From the NCBI RefSeq assembly GCF_003611735.1, contig NZ_RAWG01000040.1, positions 1-45,634 on the forward strand: DNA of 45,634 bases, written 5' to 3'. The DNA is from Corallococcus sicarius. GTDB taxonomy: Bacteria; Myxococcota; Myxococcia; Myxococcales; Myxococcaceae. The notes under the pieces were generated by a model. It was given only the letters and a program-made list of their open reading frames with translations, was not told where the DNA came from and ran no database searches. This document shows positions 42,745-45,634 of this stretch, piece by piece. The position numbers were made by a program, and so were the translations under genes. Each line of letters starts with the position of its first letter. Positions within the stretch are counted from its first letter, which is position 1.

Positions 42745-43515
42745 ATGGCGGCCCAGGCTCGTCGGAAGATCATCGCTGGCAACTGGAAGATGAACAAGGC
42801 GGTGCCGGAGGCGCTCGCGCTGGTGCGGGAGCTTCGCGGCGCGGTGGCGGCGCTGGGCGACAAGGTGGAGGTGGTGATCGCGCCTCCCTTCGTGGCGTTG
42901 CAGCCCGTGCACGTCGCGCTGGAGGGCGCGCCCCTCCAGCTGGCGGCGCAGAACTGTCACTGGGAGGCCTCCGGCGCGTTCACCGGGGAGATCTCCGCGC
43001 CCATGCTGGTGGAGCTGGGGTGCGCCTACGTCATCGTGGGGCACTCGGAGCGCCGGCAGTTCTTCGGGGAGACGGACGCCACGGTGAACAAGCGGGCCAA
43101 GGCCGTGAAGGCCGCGGGCATGACGCCCATCATCTGCGTGGGTGAGACGCTGGCGGAACGCGAGGCGAACCAGACCCTGGCGGTGGTGGAGCGCCAGGTG
43201 CGGGGCGCGCTGGAGGGGTTCTCCGGCGCGGACGTGGCGACGTTCGTGATGGCCTACGAGCCGGTGTGGGCGATTGGGACGGGCCGGACGGCGACGACGG
43301 CGCAGGCCCAGGAGGTCCACGCGGCCATCCGGGGGCTGCTCTCCCGGCTGTACGACGAGGGGACGGCGGGGCGGGTGCGCATCCAGTACGGCGGCAGCGT
43401 GAAGCCGGACAACGCGGCGGAATTGCTGGGCCAGCCGGACGTGGACGGGGCGCTCGTCGGGGGAGCGAGCCTCAAGGCGGCCGACTTCGTGGCCATCGTG
43501 AAGGCGGCGGGCTAG
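42745..43515 (+). CDS. tpiA: triosephosphate isomerase
   Basis: A 256-residue TIM barrel. The start is ATG 42745 after GGGGGAGA. Catalytic residues are K15 (GNWKMN), H100 ([12 protein letters not shown]) and E172 ([11 protein letters not shown]); the phosphate-gripping loops [11 protein letters not shown] and GALVGGASL are intact. It interconverts dihydroxyacetone phosphate and glyceraldehyde-3-phosphate, complementing gap and pgk directly upstream. Confidence 0.98.
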   Translation: MAAQARRKIIAGNWKMNKAVPEALALVRELRGAVAALGDKVEVVIAPPFVALQPVHVALEGAPLQLAAQNCHWEASGAFTGEISAPMLVELGCAYVIVGHSERRQFFGETDATVNKRAKAVKAAGMTPIICVGETLAEREANQTLAVVERQVRGALEGFSGADVATFVMAYEPVWAIGTGRTATTAQAQEVHAAIRGLLSRLYDEGTAGRVRIQYGGSVKPDNAAELLGQPDVDGALVGGASLKAADFVAIVKAAG

Positions 43516-43537
43516 AGGAAGTTATCCCAGTTGGAAG

Positions 43538-43567
43538 TTGTCACCCGTTGACCACTTTGTGTAGGGT
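43538..43567 (+). promoter_or_regulatory. putative sigma-70-type promoter of secG
   Basis: TTGTCA (43538-43543) and TAGGGT (43562-43567) are separated by 18 bases in the 85-base gap after tpiA, and secG starts 33 bases further on. A second -35-like TTGACC lies between them at the wrong spacing. The -10 box is weak, so read-through from tpiA may also express secG. Confidence 0.35.
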
Positions 43568-43600
43568 GCGCCCTCTTCTCACGGAGCGTCTGGAAGCCCC

Positions 43601-44032
43601 ATGCTGACCTTCTTCACGATCGTGCACGTTCTTCTCTGCGTGTTCATGATCTTCGTCATCTTGCTACAGCCGGGGAAGGACGCCGGCATGGGTTCCGCCC
43701 TGGGTGGCGGCGCCGCGACGAGTGCCTTCGGTGGGCGCGGAGCGGTGACCTTCCTGAGCAAGCTGACGGGCATCTGCGCCGGCTTGTTCTTCCTGACGTC
43801 GCTGGGCCTGTCGTTCGTGGGCCTGCGCGGTTCCGTGGCGGCGGGGGGCTCGGTTGCATCGCCTCCTCCGGCGGCCACGGCGCCCGCGACGCCGGGTGCG
43901 GCACCCACGACGGGTGCGGCTCCGGCGACGACTCCCGCGCCCGCGGCTCCGGGCAGTGTCGAGCAGGAGCGCACGGCGACCCCGCCGGCCGAGGGCCAGC
44001 CGGCTCCCGCGCCGACGACGCCCGCGCCGTAA
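43601..44032 (+). CDS. secG: preprotein translocase subunit SecG
   Basis: A 143-residue inner-membrane protein of the SecYEG channel. Two membrane helices (about 3-20 and 52-74) flank the conserved loop LLQPGKDAGMGSALGGGAATSAFGGRG-type sequence (LQPGKD, GSALGGG, FGGRG). The remaining about 65 residues are an Ala/Pro/Thr-rich tail (ATPGAAPTTGAAPATTPAP) absent from minimal SecG proteins and probably disordered. secG following tpiA is a common bacterial arrangement. Confidence 0.93.
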   Translation: MLTFFTIVHVLLCVFMIFVILLQPGKDAGMGSALGGGAATSAFGGRGAVTFLSKLTGICAGLFFLTSLGLSFVGLRGSVAAGGSVASPPPAATAPATPGAAPTTGAAPATTPAPAAPGSVEQERTATPPAEGQPAPAPTTPAP

Positions 44033-44116
44033 TCGTCAGTCCGCAGCAGCCTCGCGCGTCGGTGATTTAGTCGTTGCGCGAGTCAGCGGGGTTCGATAAA
44101 TGAGCCCCGCGAGCAG

Positions 44117-44198
44117 GCCCAGGTGGTGGAATTGGTAGACACACCATCTTGAGGTGGTGGCGCCGTGAGGCGTGCGGGTTCGAGTCCCGCCCTGGGCA
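44117..44198 (+). tRNA. tRNA-Leu(GAG)
   Basis: An 82-nucleotide type-II tRNA. The acceptor arms GCCCAGG and CCTGGGC pair fully, with discriminator A. The D-arm reads GTGGAATTGGTAGAC. The anticodon stem CCATC/GGTGG encloses TTGAGGT, with GAG at 44151-44153, reading CUC/CUU leucine codons. A long variable arm and T-arm GCGGGTTCGAGTCCCGC follow. CCA is not encoded. Confidence 0.97.
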
Positions 44199-44210
44199 CT
44201 CCGAAAAAGA

Positions 44211-44242
44211 GCCTCCGAGTCGAAAGACTCGGGGGCTTTTTT
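44211..44242 (+). terminator. intrinsic terminator of tRNA-Leu
   Basis: GCCTCCGAGTC pairs with GACTCGGGGGC around a GAAA tetraloop (one T-G pair in an 11-bp stem) and is followed by TTTTTT at 44237-44242. It begins 12 bases after the tRNA. Confidence 0.92.
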
Positions 44243-44243
44243 C

Positions 44244-44871
44244 GTTTCAGGGCGGCTGGGGATGAGTCGCCTTGGCCGTTCGCTTGTTGGGCGCGTTAGC
44301 GTGGTGCGGGTGGCGTTCGCGTTCCCTGGGCCTCCACATCCCAGATCCAGAAGCTGCCAGCCTCCGCCCACTCGTTCTGGTTCCACGTCGTTCCGAACCC
44401 TGGCTGCCTGCCTGTTCAGCGCCCCCAGTTGTACCGGTGGCCATTGCGAAACCAGCTGACCATCGCGGCCGGCCCCTGGAAGAAGGCCTTGAATGCCAAC
44501 GCGGCCACGGTGAGGCGCTTGGGCTCGAATGCTGATACTCGCTGGGCTCTCTTCAGCCGAGGACGAGCCTTTCGGCCCGGAGCGGCCCGGGCCAGATGCG
44601 GCCCTCGCCATGCCGCTCTGGCATGACTTGCACGCGCCTGTCCCCGCTGATCTCAAGGGCGCCCTGCGGGCCGCCGCCCAGGCATGGCAGCTGACACCCC
44701 AACCCCACACAAGTTTCCGTGCCTGCCCTCCAGAACGCAGAGTCCTGGCTGGCGGTATTCCTCCCGGAGCAAGCCAGGCCAGGGTGAGCGATACGAGAAG
44801 GCGCTGGGGGAGAAACGAAGCCGGTGCTCATCACTCCTCAACCTGGCGGTCTCAAGCGGTGAACGCACCAC
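44244..44871 (+). other. 628 bases without a supportable gene
   Basis: Several short open frames exist on both strands, but none has a ribosome site, recognisable motif or codon pattern like the neighbours. Base use is less biased than in the rest of the window. This is probably decayed or inserted sequence between the tRNA and the transposase remnant. Confidence 0.5.
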
Positions 44872-45524
44872 GTGGGTGCTCACCATGGCACCCTGCTTGA
44901 CGGGAGGCACTGGGTGCGAGGCCGAGGGAAAGCAGCAAGGCTGACGGGTGAGGACAGGCTGGAGATTCGGCGTCGTGTCATCGCTGGCGAGACCTTCGAG
45001 CAAGCGGCGCTGGCCATCGGCTGCTCGAAGAAATCCATTCAGCGGCTCCTGGCGAAGACAGGCGGAGTGGCGCCGCGCGCGCGCCCGCGCTCGCCCTTGC
45101 GCCTGTCGCTGCAGGAGCGCGAGGAAGTCTCGCGCGGCGTACAGGCGGGCGAGTCGATGCGCGCCATCGCGCGTCGTTTGGGACGCTCCGCGTCCACCGT
45201 GTCGCGCGACGTGGCCGCGACGGGCGGCAGGAGGAAGTACCGGGCGTGGCGTGCCGAGTGTTGGCGGTCATCGGGGAGCGCGGAAATCTGGTCATCGGGA
45301 GCAGTCCGCTGAGGGACGAGGTGGAGCAAGGCCTGGCCCGGCGCTGGAGCCCCCAGCAGATTGCCGCCAGACTGCACTCGGACTTTCCCGAGCAGCCCCA
45401 CATGCGCGTGTCGCACGAAACCATTGACCGCTCACTCTTCGTGCAGGCGCGAGGCGCGCTACGCAAAGAGCTCACCGCCTGCCTGCGTACGGGCCGGACC
45501 CACGGAGCCTGTCAACGTGAATGA
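44872..45524 (+). pseudogene. IS30-family transposase remnant, frameshifted and truncated
   Basis: Two successive frames together resemble the N-terminal half of an IS30 transposase. The first (44872-45312) has two helix-turn-helix blocks, GETFEQAALAIGCSKKSIQRL and GESMRAIARRLGRSASTVSRDV, then GGRRKYRAWRAE. The second frame (from about 45246) continues WSPQQIAARLHSDFPEQP, MRVSHETIDRSLFVQARG and LRKELTACLRTGR, then stops at 45524. The frame shifts near 45240-45260, where part of the usual linker also seems missing. The C-terminal integrase core with the DDE triad is not found in the remaining 110 bases, so this copy cannot be active. No terminal inverted repeats were identified. Confidence 0.85.
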
Positions 45525-45634
45525 GACAGTGGATTCGAGAGATTACTGCGCAGCCTGATGTGAAGAGGCAAGCCGCGCGGGGTTGTTGATCCAGACGGCG
45601 TTCGGAAGGGCCTGCGGCTTCGGTGGGCCGTGGG

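Noticed and set aside
41458-43320. 620-residue minus-strand open frame opposite pgk and tpiA
   Set aside because: Antisense shadow of two unmistakable glycolytic genes.
44036-44710. 224-residue minus-strand frame over the tRNA containing GGTRTRTP-like sequence
   Set aside because: This is the familiar spurious translation of a tRNA gene antisense strand, not a protein.
44529-44900. 123-residue plus-strand frame before the transposase remnant
   Set aside because: No ribosome site, no motif and unlike neighbouring codon use.

Overview
This is a very GC-rich bacterial chromosome segment that reads as a myxobacterium of the Myxococcus/Corallococcus type. The supporting signs are strong G/C bias at third codon positions, a MYXO-CTERM-like C-terminus on a secreted amidase, a DUF4388-type domain in a sensory fusion protein, a Lys/Arg-rich HolA with an insertion, and abundant secreted hydrolases. 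The genus is an inference from content; no rRNA is present. About 38 protein genes, one tRNA and one transposase remnant can be supported. Genes lie in short head-to-tail runs, many with 4-base stop/start overlaps.

Layout. 1-2932 (minus): a histidine kinase and response regulator, then the N-terminal part of a TonB-like protein cut by the window edge. 3051-4565: a secreted WXXGXW-repeat protein with a Gly/Ser tandem-repeat tail. 4585-7305: lipoate-protein ligase, a minimal PLP fold-type-II enzyme and a nucleotidyltransferase. 7535-9531: a secreted lipase followed by its dedicated foldase. 9539-16405 (minus): a tight seven-gene cassette transcribed in the order SGNH-like secreted protein, two hexapeptide acyltransferases, acyl carrier protein, AsnB-type amidotransferase, AMP-forming acyl ligase and NadE-like amide synthase. 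This cassette is the best candidate in the window for an undescribed system. Its parts suggest activation of a carboxylic acid onto a carrier protein, amidation and transfer to an envelope or extracellular glycan.

16548-18035: MscS channel fused to a cyclic-nucleotide-binding domain. 18118-20987: DNA polymerase III delta-prime and delta plus a small methyltransferase-like protein. 21313-25102: M4 metalloprotease, patatin-like lipoprotein, NRDE/TANGO2-like protein. 25213-29170: MetG, HEAT-repeat protein and TatD nuclease. 29157-36028 (minus): FAD dehydrogenase, small GYF-like membrane protein, an RlmI-like protein without its catalytic motifs, a YhaM-like OB-HD protein, and a MshEN / degenerate HD-GYP / degenerate receiver / DUF4388 fusion.

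36281-36670: a compact unit with a near-consensus sigma-54 site, a 67-residue protein, a run of hairpins and a strong intrinsic terminator. 36728-40335: an extended diacylglycerol-kinase-family protein and a zinc amidase split by a golvesin-like insertion. 40435-44032: the glycolytic run gap-pgk-tpiA followed by secG, then tRNA-Leu(GAG) with its terminator, and finally a frameshifted, truncated IS30-type transposase.
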